Assembly (NCBI RefSeq): GCF_022458985.1
Contig: NC_061774.1
Span: forward strand, 11,026,616 to 11,090,615
Source: Mugil cephalus
Taxonomy: Eukaryota > Chordata > Actinopteri > Mugiliformes > Mugilidae
Direction: 5' to 3'
DNA: 64,000 bases
The notes below the pieces were generated by a model. It was not told the origin of the DNA. It saw only the letters and a list, made by a program, of their open reading frames with translations, and made no database searches. Each line of letters begins with the position of its first letter. Positions within the stretch are counted from its first letter, which is position 1. Made by a program: the position numbers and the translations under genes. Of this stretch, positions 27,358-39,640 are shown piece by piece.

Positions 27358-28039
27358 TTTTGTCTTAACGTTCAACCACTCCTTGATAAATGGTCTTGTT
27401 TTGATAATTTATCCAAAACGTTTCACACTTATTAAATGAAAACCTGTCGCTCATTCGCTCGTAACACAGTCTCTTCCGGGTCAAGGGTCGCAGGCTGTGG
27501 GCTTCTGTTGCCCTGGGTTCTGTTTCACAGGAAGTAGATTTTCTCACATATTTTTCTATAAGTACAAAGGTAAAACCCACAGAGCGTCAGACTTAAATTG
27601 ATTTACTTATCTACGGTGCTTGTTGGTTTTTATATGTGGCCATAAAGTCTCTAATGCTACTAGCATCGGTCCTCCCACAGCCTGACACCTGGAGGCGAGG
27701 AGGAATAAAACCCATGAGGGCACAGGGAGCGGGAGTGACCCAGTACTGCACTCTGATTGGTTCCTTTCACTCGACTGTAGATAGTCTGACATAAACGAAG
27801 CTACACGTCGGAATTTGACAGGTAAATATTGTCACATTTAACACCATCACAAATAACCCACTAAAGGTTGAACTGAAAGTTAAAAAAGACTAATAAATAA
27901 CATTGTTTATTTAGCGACAGCACGGCCTAAAACCTCCCAAGGACTCGCCTGACTTCCTTAATAATTCCGGGAAGATTGGAAAGTGTCAGAGAAAAGGCAA
28001 AAATTAATCTCAAACTAGACGACTTTCCAACTCTCTGAC
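27358..28039. promoter_or_regulatory. Shared intergenic region, probable bidirectional promoter
   Basis: The 682 bp between the divergent start codons of polr2g and the AhpD-like gene must hold both promoters. An inverted CCAAT box (ATTGG near 27755-27760) lies in a GC-richer patch around 27660-27760. No TATA box is placed suitably for either gene, as is usual for housekeeping bidirectional promoters. The transcription start sites are not visible from sequence. Confidence 0.6.
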
Positions 28040-30759
28040 ATGGCGAGCAAGCTCGTCTCGAAGCTGCTTCGACCTCCGGCGTTGTCGCAACTTGTAAGTC
28101 GTCAAATACCTCATTGTTTAGTCGCTGTCTTTAGTTGTGTTTCCGAGTGGTTGGTGATCTCCCCTCCTCCTTCCAAGCAGGCGTCTCTCCGCTCAGGCTG
28201 CTTCTTACGGGCGAAGGCGGCGGCGGCGGCGGGTACCAGGCATTCATCCAGAGACAGCGACCCTCCTCCGGAGAAAATCAGTCGATATCCAGTTCCTTAC
28301 AAAAAAGACCTACCCTATGATATAGTGGAGCTTATGGAGGAAGTGGAATCAAAGGTTTAAACTTTTTTTTGTAGCATGTATTAAAGCACTGACTTTTGAC
28401 TTTCTGCCCGCTGAACTATACCTTTTATTTACAGGGAGGCTTTTTGCCCAATGTCTTCAAAGTCCTCTCTCACAGACCTGCAGAGTTCAGAGCCTTCTTC
28501 GCCTACTACAACGAGCTAATGAACAAGGAGACAGGTGTGTGTTTGTTGTGTTTATCTGTTGTGTCCCACTTACACACAAGAAACATGAGGCCCATCTATA
28601 AATTTCTGGTGAGATCCTGGAATGCTATAGCTTTGAGAAATCATTCATAATTAATTGCAGCCATGGTGTTGCTAACTACTGGTAAATGTATCTACACTCA
28701 GTTTGATGGAAGAATGAGATCTCGTGTTTTTGAGCTTGTACAGAAGTTATCGGGTGTGATACAGAGTCTGTTTCCACTGGTAAATACACACACCCGCCAG
28801 TTCATTAGGTACTCTAATGGAAACAAATGAATTCTGATGTAACAGCCCTTCATTAAGTCCTAACTTCATGAACATTATAGTATTCAGTTTGAAAGAACTG
28901 TTGATTCAATTGTGTTTTCATTTTGGAGTCTGTGGTTTGTAGTACTGCTGAACTGAATTGTACTTACAAGTGTTTCTATTATTTTGACAACCCCTCTATA
29001 GTGAGTGGGCCAGGCTAAATAACAGAAACATGTTAGAGTTTAATTAAATACAGTGTAAGAGCACTGCGTATTACTCCAAGATGATCAAACAGTTTAGTTA
29101 CCACCCTACGTACACTGTTTCATGTGTTTACACTGTTTAGGACTGGACTGCTTTATTAGATTCCATTCATATACACTTGTGTACGTAATGAACTGGCAAG
29201 CAAGTGTAAGTAAAGTCAAGTTGAAGTAAGTAAATATCAGCATGATCTGTAAAGGAACAGAGCCGTGACTTTAAAAAAGAAGAACTGCAGATTTATGTGG
29301 GAGCAACTTCCTTCGAAAAGAAAACACATTTCACCAAAAAGTCGCCTGATGCGTCAATTTTCTAATAATGTCATATGGACTGTATGGTAGCACATGGTTT
29401 CTTCAGAGTCAGGAGGCGTAATAATCAGGAAACCATCACTGGTAAAAGAGATAGTTACCAGGGATTTATTGTGCTGCCATCTACTTTATAGGCTTTTAAC
29501 ACCGACTGTCTCTTTAGCAACATGAATTACAATAGTTAAATAATGTTTAAGCTCAAATTCCAAGGAGAAGTTTGGATCCTGGTGGTAGACTGATTGAGAA
29601 GCAGGGAAAATATAGAGAGAGCTTCAACGTGTAATTCATCAAGTTAAGAAAAAATGCTGTTAAACAGGAAACAAGGCAGGAAGTGATTCACATGTCTGAT
29701 CATGCCTAGGCCATGTATGGTTATCAAAATAATAAGTACACTCTGGTTTTATTGTCTAATGTGTTGCCATGTCAGCATCAATCACTCCACCTCTAAGCAT
29801 TTACACCTACGCCTTCTAAAATCTTATCTTAATCTTAAAACAACACTCTGCAAGTTGCAACTCAATACCTATGTGCATTAGTGAGTTTTTAAGTTTCTTG
29901 TGCATTCCCTGCAGACTAATTAGCTTAACTCACTCAAATTAGTATATGTCTGACTTCCTACATAGGAACTACATTACTCAAATAGAGACGTATGATTATC
30001 TCCCACTGCTGTTGTTAAACCCCACGTGATGTATGTAAGCCCTGAGGAGCACAAACCACAATTGGCTCTGATTGAGTCTGCATTTTATTTTAACGTTATG
30101 TGAATGTTATGTGTGATTTTTTTGCTAATTTCACATGATTTTAATGTGATCTGTTCTGTTCCAGGCAGATTAACCAAAGCAGACCGTGAGCTGATTGTCG
30201 TGGCAACTAGTATTCACAACAAGTGTCTTTACTGCGTGGTGTCCCACGGTGCACTGCACCGAATCTACTCAAAGAAACCCACTCTTTCTGATCAGGTATA
30301 ACATCTGCTATGAGTTTTCACTTCTTTGCTAATTGTTCTCCACTATCACTGTGGTGTTAACACAAGATTAGTGCAATATTAGTCACTTTTTTGTGACGTG
30401 TTTTGGTGTGTTTTTTTAATTACTCTAACACTGTTTTCTGTCTAACTGTCTCTGTCACCACTTTCATCCAGGTGATCGTTAACTATGAGAATGCAGAGCT
30501 GGCACCTCGAGAGCGCGCCATGCTGGACTTTGCGATGGCAGTGTGTCGCTGCGACACCATCACAGAGGAGCACTTTCGGTCCCTGGAGGAAGTTGGCTTT
30601 GACCGCGAGGATGCCTGGGACATTGCTGCCATCGCTGCTTTTTTTGCCATGTCCAACCGGCTCGCCCACCTCACCGACATGAGGCCCAACCTGGAATTTT
30701 TCAATATGGGCCGCATGCCACGGGACAAAAGCAAGGGCAAGGCAGGGGAGGGCAAGTGA
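28040..30759 (+). CDS. AhpD-like (CMD family) peroxidase-related protein, predicted mitochondrial
   Basis: Five coding exons: 28040-28093, 28181-28354, 28435-28534, 30165-30295 and 30472-30759. They give 747 nt, or 248 aa. Residues 1 to about 40 are Arg/Ala/Ser/Leu-rich with few acidic residues (MASKLVSKLLRPPALSQL...), typical of a mitochondrial presequence. Residues 110-140 carry the AhpD signature NKCLYCVVSHGA, with C130, C133 and H137, and a preceding acidic residue E118 in TKADRELIVV. The same Glu/Cys/Cys/His set performs thiol relay in bacterial AhpD alkylhydroperoxidases. The C-terminal half is helical (FRAFFAYYNELM, ERAMLDFAMAV, WDIAAIAAFFAMSNRL), matching the carboxymuconolactone decarboxylase fold, and the tail is Lys/Gly-rich. 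A peroxidase role is inferred and substrate and partner are unknown. Intron 1 (87 nt) keeps the frame open if retained. Confidence 0.85.
28796..29197. mobile_element. TIR-bounded non-autonomous DNA transposon in the AhpD-like gene intron 3
   Basis: The block begins GCCAGTTCATTAGGTACTC and ends with the inverted match GTGTACGTAATGAACTGGC, giving 19-bp terminal inverted repeats with two mismatches. The 402-bp interior has no long open frame. I could not identify a clean target-site duplication, so the superfamily is unresolved. The terminus resembles a repeat I recall as widespread in fish genomes. Confidence 0.6.
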
Positions 30760-31462
30760 GAAAAGAGTCAGAGTTCTCGTTTCCCTCAGTCTTGTGAAAA
30801 AACAGATGTTTTCACATGTATGGTGAAATGACATGCAGTGTTACATCTATTAATGCTGCTTAAAAGCTGTCGTGGTTGGAAGTGTAACGCTGAATTAACC
30901 TGTAACCTGGGATCAGAACTTATGTCCCACAGTGGTTTGAGTCGCAGCCAGTGTTTACATGGAGAACTATCAAAAAACTAACCTAAAAACAAAGCCAAAT
31001 GACTGTTGCTATTAAAACTAATCAGAAGTCTCATTCTGTATCCATACAGTCAGAAGTGGTATATGTGAATGACTCTAGCCTTTAAACACAGTTTTTCATT
31101 TCAAAGACGAAGAGGGATGAAAGCGACAGTTTGTGAGTTGCTTCACTTTGTGTTAATGTGTGTTGGGGTGCTTTTGGGATTATTACTTACTTTACTTAAT
31201 TTCAATAATTTTCCATTCTCTCAAACTGTAGTCCTTAGGCTACAATTACTACAGTACATCAGTCCAGCACATTAGAGTAACTGACCATTGTTGTCTTGAA
31301 AACGTGAAAAAGAAACACCTGAAACTCAGAATATCAAGACACCTCTTCACTTTCTATTTTCTCTTATAATATCATAATTAAATTTTAGTGTGTTTGCAAA
31401 CAGGACCAAGTTACTGCTGTGTTCATGTTTATGTGGGAAAATGCTTTTCCTGTTTTCCTTAA

Positions 31463-31477
31463 AATAAAGTGAATAAA
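31463..31477 (+). terminator. Polyadenylation signals of the AhpD-like gene
   Basis: Two overlapping-range AATAAA hexamers (31463-31468 and 31472-31477) lie about 700 nt after the stop codon on the sense strand and are followed by GT-rich sequence (GAACAGTCGCTTGTGTTG). This implies a 3' UTR of about 0.7 kb. Confidence 0.6.
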
Positions 31478-32160
31478 GTATTCATACTATCTAAGGTTGA
31501 ACAGTCGCTTGTGTTGAAAAAGGAAGATTAAATTAGAGTAACTGATTTCTAATTATGTTTTTTTTCCCTGTGATTGAAATAAATTTAAATATTTATAAAT
31601 AAATAACTAGTGTTGATGAAGTACTGCTCATCACCATCAGATGACGCCACTTCCACTGCTATTGGACAAGAAGGTAAATTTACTAAGTAGAACTGCACCT
31701 GTGGGAAAGACCATTTAATATATGTATATGTATTAATATATTTACACTTAGGAAATGTAAAGCACGAATAGACCTCTAGTGAACGACTGATGGCGGTTAA
31801 AAAAATCTGAAATCGTGTCTCATGACGATCTGAAAATCATCCAAAGTGGATAGTGAGACTCATCATGTGTATTACATTGAAGTCCTCTGACAGAAAATGA
31901 GGTACATTATTAAACCATGTGAAAGTGAATCCATTGATGTTTGGAAAGGTCATTTCTCCCAGGCCCCGTCTTGTCCTGTCCTTCCTTGATAAAGTGCCAC
32001 ATGTCTTCGAAAATGCGTCGTCCTGTTACAGGTCCTCATTAAGCAGCAGACCTCATGACCCCTACATCTCTTATCGCTATTAAAAGGAGACAACAGGCTC
32101 AAGGATAATTTACGGTCTGCAGCTGTCCCGCATCACTCATGTTGGAGCTCTTCAGATCAA

Positions 32161-32344
32161 CAGAACAGAATAGAATAAAACAGAATAGAATAGAATAGAA
32201 TAGAATAGAATAGAATAGAATAGAATAAAACAATAGAATAGAATAGAATAGAATAGAATAGAATAGAATAGAATAGAATAAAACAATAGAATAGAATAGA
32301 ATAGAATAGAATAGAATAGAATAGAATAGAATAGAATAGAATAG
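32161..32344. repeat. (AATAG)n pentanucleotide satellite with regular interruptions
   Basis: About 184 bp of AATAG repeats are interrupted by AAAAC at 32177, 32227 and 32280. This gives a higher-order unit of about 50-53 bp, so longer segments were duplicated as well as single repeats. The long Tyr/Ile/Leu/Phe frames read from the minus strand are simply this repeat. Confidence 0.95.
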
Positions 32345-33303
32345 CACCAACTCAGAAATCTTTGTGGAGAATCACATAACAAACAAGGTTAAAAGCATTC
32401 AGATGGAGTCTTTCATTTGTTTCCCACTGTTGTCTGTACAGTGACGGATGGATCAATAAGGTGTTATACCCATGGCAAGCTGGAGGGAGTCTGGGGAGGC
32501 TCGTCACTGTGTCTGTATTCTCCTGAGGGGGATAAAACAAGTCATGACAAACGCATGTCAAATGAGGTATGACAAAGACAGAAAAGAGACGAGAGGAGCA
32601 GTGAGTTCATGGCTCATGTAACAAAATGCATTTTATTTTTAACAAAACTTCCACTTGACATTTCCCAGTGGAGGCCTTTGAAAACCTAACAGAAAATAAT
32701 AATATCACGCAGATGTGAATTCTAGTAATCAGTATCAAGTGAACTTCCTTTAATACATGAAGCTGTTAAATTCTAAGCCTGGACAGGACTTTCAGCTTTC
32801 TCAGCTTGTCACTGACAGTAGTTCGCACAGCAAAGGGGGGAAATTTTAGCTCATAGTTAACGAATAATTTCTATCCTCTAAATACACATAATTGCAAAAA
32901 TTATATATGAGGAATTAACAAGAATATTCAGTATTTGATCATGGATTATGTTATTCTATAGCCATAGATGCTAGACTTAGACTTTGTTTGTCCCAGAAGG
33001 GAGATTTGTTTCCACTTGACTGTACACATATTCAACTCAACAGAAAATTGGACAGGACAAGAAAGTGCTCAAATCAACATCAACTTGTGACATCAGACAT
33101 TGAATGTGGTGGACATAGATGGCAGACAGGCGGGAGAAGAAAAGAAAGTCATCAGGGTCTGTTGTTTGGGGTGGCTATGACTGGTATAGGTATTAAGCAG
33201 TTTCCCAGGTGAGCGCGACGGAATTTAAAACTCCGGTATAACCGACCTGACGGTGGAGAGATGAGGCGTTGGTTGAGTGGGTGTGTCTAGACCCCTTAAT
33301 GAC

Positions 33304-33322
33304 TTACGTCACGGTGACGTCA
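33304..33322. promoter_or_regulatory. Paired CRE motifs
   Basis: TTACGTCA (33304-33311) is followed 3 bp later by the palindromic CRE TGACGTCA (33315-33322). The surrounding 120 bp is slightly GC-richer than its flanks. CREB/ATF factors bind this palindrome. No gene start is known here, so a role as promoter of an unannotated transcript or as an enhancer is speculative. Confidence 0.35.
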
Positions 33323-34589
33323 CAAAGTTAACTGGAGGCAAAACAGAGGGAAGCTTAAACATTGTCTCTTTCAAAAACACTAACACTAACTTGAAAAAAC
33401 ACTAACTTGAAGTTTTGTCATATACCAGCTACTGCCAGTCGTAGACAACTTTGGATTGGCTGTGGCGATTAAAAGTAAGGATTGGATTGAGACAATAAAC
33501 AACAGGCGCACTTCAGCACAGGTCAGATTAATATGTAATGCATCATCAGTTTCAGCCTGGAAAATGCTATGGATTAGAATAAGTCATGACTGAAATCAAG
33601 TTAATCATTATTTAGGAGATTCTTGTTACATGTTAATGCTAATGCTAACGCTAACCGCGAACTAATGCAACGTTAGTTGTGTGTTTGAGATCTGTTGCTT
33701 TCAGTTAAGCCCTGCCCCTCAAAATATGTCACATTGTTTACAAAACGTGAAGTGGTCTTCTGCAAATCATCTTATGGATCTACTGATAATTTCTATGAGT
33801 TTCGGATTCTAGTTTTTTTTAGATAACATTTGGTCAGACATTGACAAGTGTTTGGGTTTTTTAAGAATTACTTGCTGCATTACAACATTTCAATTCATTT
33901 TATTCAATCACAAATATCATGTAAAAGAAATAATGTCAAAAAATGTCATAAAGAACAAGGACAATCATTGCTGTTGTCATGCTACAATGTTAATGCAGGG
34001 TTTTTAATGATAAAATATGATAAAGGCACATTATATATATATACTGGGATATATATACTGGGAATAATAGAATGTAGATACTCTAACAAACGTATTGTAT
34101 TGGAGAGACAGTTCAAGAATAAGCCTTTCTATTGAAATGAGATGCTCTATTCAAACACAAGGAAGGCACTTTGTGCCTCATTGTAGAGAACGCAAGCAGG
34201 CAGAAGGGCTAGATCCTAACCAAGCGAGAACATATGGGACATTAGCAAATGGAAAGACACAAGGATGAGACCATTATCGTCCTCGTTTAGAATGTGCCAG
34301 TTGATGTTAAGAATATGTGTGAGCATGTGTGTGTGCGAGTCTCCATATGCGCATACTCTCTCCAGCAAACTGTGTGTGTCAGCGTTGAATAACGGTGTTC
34401 TGTGAGCCCTTGCAGCTGGGGTCATTTGCATTCATTTGGCTTGATGGAATTTCACATCAGCTTCTTGTCTCTTGTCTGGGAATCTATTCCCTAAAGACTC
34501 AGCAGAGATACAACATGCATCCTCGTCGCACAGCTGTGTAAGAGAAAGGACAAGATGACAAAAAAAGCAACACATTTTTAAAAATAGCC

Positions 34590-34885
34590 ATCCCCAGCAG
34601 GATGCAGCATGACATAAGCACACACACAAAAACTGTTTAGGAACAACTCAAAAAACATGAAAAACAGCACAGGGTGTTGACCTGGTCTCCAAATTCACTA
34701 GATCCCAAACTGATCAACTATCTTCACAGAGACCCCTCTCCTCAACCAATAGGACCGAAAGACTCCCAATTAAATAGACTGTGTTGCCAGACACCACAGG
34801 AAGGCCCATGTCAACTGTTTTGGTGGCACAAGGGAGAGCTACACAGTATTAGAAAGGTGGACATAATGTTAAACCTGATTAAGTG
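34590..34885 (+). mobile_element. Decayed Tc1/mariner-like element, 3' part of transposase
   Basis: The stretch matches the 3' end of a common fish Tc1/mariner-type element. CAGCAGGATG (QQD-like) is followed by a region reading roughly LTWSPNSLDPKLINYL, a decayed form of the conserved segment around the last catalytic aspartate. Then comes GGTGGCACAAGGG and a terminal part containing CATAATGTTAAACC. Stops and frameshifts make it non-functional. A related fragment in the same orientation is at 55795-56005, and the terminal part matches the ends of the deletion derivative at 39641-39886. Confidence 0.65.
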
Positions 34886-36828
34886 GTAACTGTAAAATCT
34901 TTATTTTTTAAGCACATTTGCAAAGCATACAAAATGAATGCATGTCACGGTTGGCAAGGAAACATGATGCAAGATAGGTACAACAGAAAAGTGTATTTGC
35001 ACACCCATGATAAGAGAGTAGGTAGAGCTGTCACCGTAGCTGTCAGTGAACGCATCACGATGATAAAAGCCACTGATTCTAAGATAAAGGTGTGGCAGCA
35101 ATCAGAGGAAACTAGAAATAGCAGCTGATGAGCGGCTGACAACACTAACAAGTTACGTGCTTGATGTCTGCCAAGCGGGGAGGTAAACTCACGCGCAAAA
35201 TCCAGGTTACACTCAAAGTTCAAAGTGTTTCTGTGGATATTTTTCCAGGTGAAGCTTACGGAATGGCTCAGGCTCTTTCACTGCCTCTCTGTCAAACAGT
35301 TGGGAAAGTGTTTCAGATTAGATCGTTGCAGACTGATAATCCAAATGCACATTCACTCAGATTACTTCATGCCTGCGGATTATGGCTCGTGCATCACCTC
35401 GTGTTTACTGGTGAAACAGAGAGATCCATGTGTGCCCTCGTTTTGTGTTTGTATGTTTTCTAGTAGGCAATGGTTGCAACATGTTTGCATTCTATCTTTG
35501 CTCTCGTCAGTCAAAAACAAAGATAACTTTCAGCCCCTGTCAGTGCGACGATCAAAATTGTGGCCTGCAGTCTGACCTCTGAACACCTGAGAACCTCTAC
35601 TGGCTACATTAGATCGGAGTTCAATCACCATGATGCATTCGGTTTTGCCGTCATTCCCGGTTCAAAGATCTTGTTTTTTTCTCTGTTTTTACCGTGTTTA
35701 GGCTTCATGGTTAATCTATATTGTAATTCTCCTTGTAACTATTTCAGAAGTCTGCTTTCACTGTGGTTGTCCTTGAAACTTGGCAGGATCATGACTTGGC
35801 AGATGTATTGCAGTTGCTGTGCTCATTTGTCCGCGTGTGACATGAATATATATTAAATTGCTACCATATCTCTTTTGGAAGACTCAGGTGTCTCACATAT
35901 GATAAAACTTATATTTTGGCTCCAGCCAGTAGAGAGGGGTAAGTAAACCAGACTTCTAGCCAAGAGAGAGTTGTTGAGTGAAGTGAGAGGAGACCAGACT
36001 GATGAGTGACAAGGATCCCGATCCTGCCAATGCCATTTCTACTCTCTCATTGGCAACGTATCATATTAGCATTCAGTATGTCCCCCCATGTCCACCCACA
36101 GAAATAAATCACAGCTTATTAGTGAAATGAAAGCGCCATGACAGGATTAATGAACAGAACAGCACTGCAGGTACGCAGAAACACAGAACATATTAAAGAA
36201 AACTGAGCTAAGGAGAAAACAAAGATAAAAGACGTATAAAATAGGAGACAGAGAAGATTGTGCAGGACAAAAGAGCAAAAGATATGCAATTTAAGAGTGG
36301 CTATTATGATGAAGCCAAGACAGGAAAATAAAGAAGATGTTCATATAAATGCTGCAGGAAAGTTTGTCTGACACCTCTTTCAGCTTCTTCAGAAGAGGAT
36401 CATTATTAGATTACTATTGGGTTTTTCAAGGAAATGCGAGCAGCACTTGATAAAGAGAAACACATTGTAGTAGTATGCACCTTATCGCAAATATACTTGT
36501 GGGGTTGTGGGTAAGCCAGAGGCTCAGAAAAGCAAAGATAAACAGAAGAACACCTACTAAATATCAGCAAATTTCGGATGCAAATAAATGCACTACATTT
36601 GCATAAAACAGTCATTTGCATCTGAAAGTCAGGAAATTGAAACCAAAAAAGAGGCTGGCTTCTATATCAGGACAAACTGTGCTTCTGATTCCTCCATGAA
36701 CTACTTCAAGATCTGCAGCTTTCAGATTTGAAAATCACTAAATCAGTAGATGTTTAAAAATCCTGACAGTTAAATGTCTACAGTCATTGAAGGAGTCAGT
36801 GAAAAGTCTTAAATACTTAACATAATTA

Positions 36829-37276
36829 CTGTATTTAAGTTACTGTGCAGAGATTTGGGGCAATACTTATAAATGTACTCTACAACCTAAAGTAATAAAG
36901 AACCTACTCCATGGAAACATTCAGAAACTTTTTTTTTCAAAGAGAGATGGGATATAATTTGAGGGGGGAACTAAATTTAAAACATCTTTGTGCAAGCACA
37001 ACATTAAAAACATTTGTCCAATGTCCAAGCATGAGCACCTTTAAGCAGCGTTACAAACGCATGGTGTCCACCAGGTATAGGGAAGAAGGAGGGTCTGATG
37101 AATGTGAGAAAAAAAAAAAAACTCAGGAAGTAAATGTTAAATGAAAAAGGGGTAGGTTCAAACTCCTTCTTGAACATGTTAGGTAAGAAATGTTCAAATA
37201 TTGTTTTCTTTGTTTTGTCTTTTCTTCTACATGTTTGAAATAAAGCTATCATTCATTCATTCATTCATTCATTCAT
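36829..37276 (+). mobile_element. 5'-truncated LINE, 3' end of reverse transcriptase ORF plus tail
   Basis: Starting at 36829 one frame reads YCAEIWGNTYKCTLQP, a motif at the C-terminal end of fish LINE reverse transcriptases. After a frame change at a T homopolymer near 36930 the reading continues with GYNLRG and STFKQRYK to a stop at 37142. AATAAAG then precedes an (ATTC)n tail (37249-37276), the short tandem tail typical of several non-LTR families. The element is 5'-truncated and broken, hence inactive. Confidence 0.65.
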
Positions 37277-39640
37277 ACTACAAGACTCCAGGATTTAACT
37301 GTTGGTGCTGTGTGTTGGTACTGGTAGAGTTATGCTGATACATGTCTACCTGCTGTAGCCACAAGGTGTGAAACATTAGTGAAACAACTGGAAATGTGGG
37401 CTGGGTGTCTGCACTGTTAATCCTTTGGTTTTACCCTTGATGCAGAAAGTCTGGACAAGTGAAACTTTGATATTCTCTGTGGTTTTATTCTTATTTGTTG
37501 TATTGTTTCCTCCTTCAGTATCTTTGTGAACTGCTGTTGAGGCTTTCCACTCAAAACCAGCACATTCAGCCTCTATGGCGCTCGTGCACGATCACAATCA
37601 AGATTCATTGTTTGAAAACCATAAGTATCAGTCTGGAATTTCACAGAAATCTATCCAGTAGTTGCTAAGATATGACATTTTTATATAAATATAGAGTTTC
37701 ATGGCCCTTCATTGAAAAGTTATTTGTGTACAACTTCTTTAAAGACGTCCTTTATTCAGTCTCTTCCCAGGGGGTGAAACTACCAAAAGACCAATAGCAG
37801 CACACACTCAGACAGGAGAGATTTATTTTATTCTGGACCTAAGTGATGAACTGACAGAAGGTCCGTAGAGCCACAACACAACTGTGACTGAAGCAAGAGG
37901 ACAACAACAGAATAAGAATGTGATCTAAGCAATGTCCTGTGAGGTAATGTGTGACATTGTTTGGACATAAGGACCAGACAGGTGGTCTGGCAGCATGCAG
38001 GGCAAGCAAAGATAATCATCTGGTGTGGCAGCAGCATCCAGAAGGGTTGTTTCTTAACTCCACCCCCGGGGGACTGTGGGAGTGGTGGATTGATTGGGAC
38101 TGGAATGAGGAAACCTGAGGAGGGAGAAAGAGAGGTGGTAATGGCCTCCGGTGACGCCCAATATCTTAGGTTTGAAGGTGATGTGTGATGAGGAAGCAAT
38201 AACTTTTGGCTGCCAAATCCCCACCTATACTCCACCTGCCAAGTTCACAAACACCCAGCGTGAGCTTCATTTTTCTTTTAAATAATAATGCTGGGCCAGC
38301 AGTTCAGCAGGCAGAGGTCGCTGCCTCGTAGGACGGTAATAAGATTGAGCTTCATCCCATAACTTTTTCATGGATTTCATTACTTTCCTGCCCTTTCCTT
38401 GCTTTAACCCACTTTCCCCATCCCTGTTTGTGGATTGGATTCCAACATAAATCACCCACAGCATATCAGCCACTGTATTTGCATTATTAACCATCACAGA
38501 TTAGATTGTAATCTCCCAGAAAAAAAGAAAAAAAAGGAAAATGCCTGTTTTGGTTCCTAACTTTTTGTTTCCCTGTGAAGTATACATCAGTTACACGCTG
38601 AGCTCAGCAGTGCGACACTCTCTGAACGTGCAATCTGGTCTCGCTCAAGCCCCTGCTGTGCACAGTATATGTGTGTTGGAGTGTGTGTGTGGATGCATTG
38701 GTGTTGGTGGTGTACGAGGATTTTCGTGTTTGTGTGTTAGTGTGAGTGGGCGTCCAGTGTGGTGGCGCAAGTGTTGCACGTGCATGGAGTCCTTCATATC
38801 GCCTCGCTACAACCTCGACTCTCTGCCATCAGATCCACACACAAGGGCCTCCTGTTGCTGACCTGATACAAAACAACAAAGACAAACACAAAAGCAGCAA
38901 CAACTCATAAACCTCTTGCCTCTGAAGGTCTTTCAAGAAGATGAACATTAGCGGCAGACGAGCTGTTGTTCCTCACTGGGGGTTTGCTGCACATGCCAGG
39001 TGGTGTTGATGAGACTGGGGTACACACGTCTGGTCTAATGGAAAATTGTTTCCCCAAGACTGTTAACTAATTATTATGATAAAAGACACTCTATGATGAG
39101 GTGAAGCATAAGGAGGAATGTCTGTATTTCTCTTTGTCTCAGAAGCTTAGTTTAGGTCCTCTGAGGGAACGCAGGTTTTACTGAAGTGCCCGTACTCTGA
39201 AAAACAAACAAACATTGAAATACAAATGGTAGTCATAATATAACAAAAGTAATGATTCTTTTATATTGCACTCAATTTTCTGCTGCCACCTTCTCGACAC
39301 TCGTGTTCTTGGGTCCCCGATTAAATTCTCACATCTCAGTGGAATATAAGAGCAAACAAGTTTCTAATTAAAATAAGTAATGTGGAGAATGATTGCTCGG
39401 TATCCCCCAAATCCCTGAATGATTTCAAGGGTAAACTGATTTAGAAGATCCAAATTTGTCCCTCATGACAAAAAAAATGTGTTGGTTTTGCTACAGTCAC
39501 ACAAAATCTGAGGATCTTCTTCCAGAATTTCTCCTTTTGGCATAACACTATTCAGAAAATCCACATTTCATCACTTTGGTATCCAAAATCTGGTTTGAAT
39601 TATTAAACATGGTGGATATACTTTTATTCTTCTATTCCGA

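Noticed and set aside
32099..32382. Tyr/Phe/Ile/Leu-repeat open frames resembling a repetitive membrane protein
   Set aside because: They are translations of the AATAG satellite. The absence of stops is a property of the repeat unit.
37828..38235. 135-codon open frame on the minus strand
   Set aside because: Composition (Ser/Pro/His/Leu-rich) and the lack of any recognisable motif, splice context or promoter argue for chance. A retrocopy was considered, but no parent gene was recognised.
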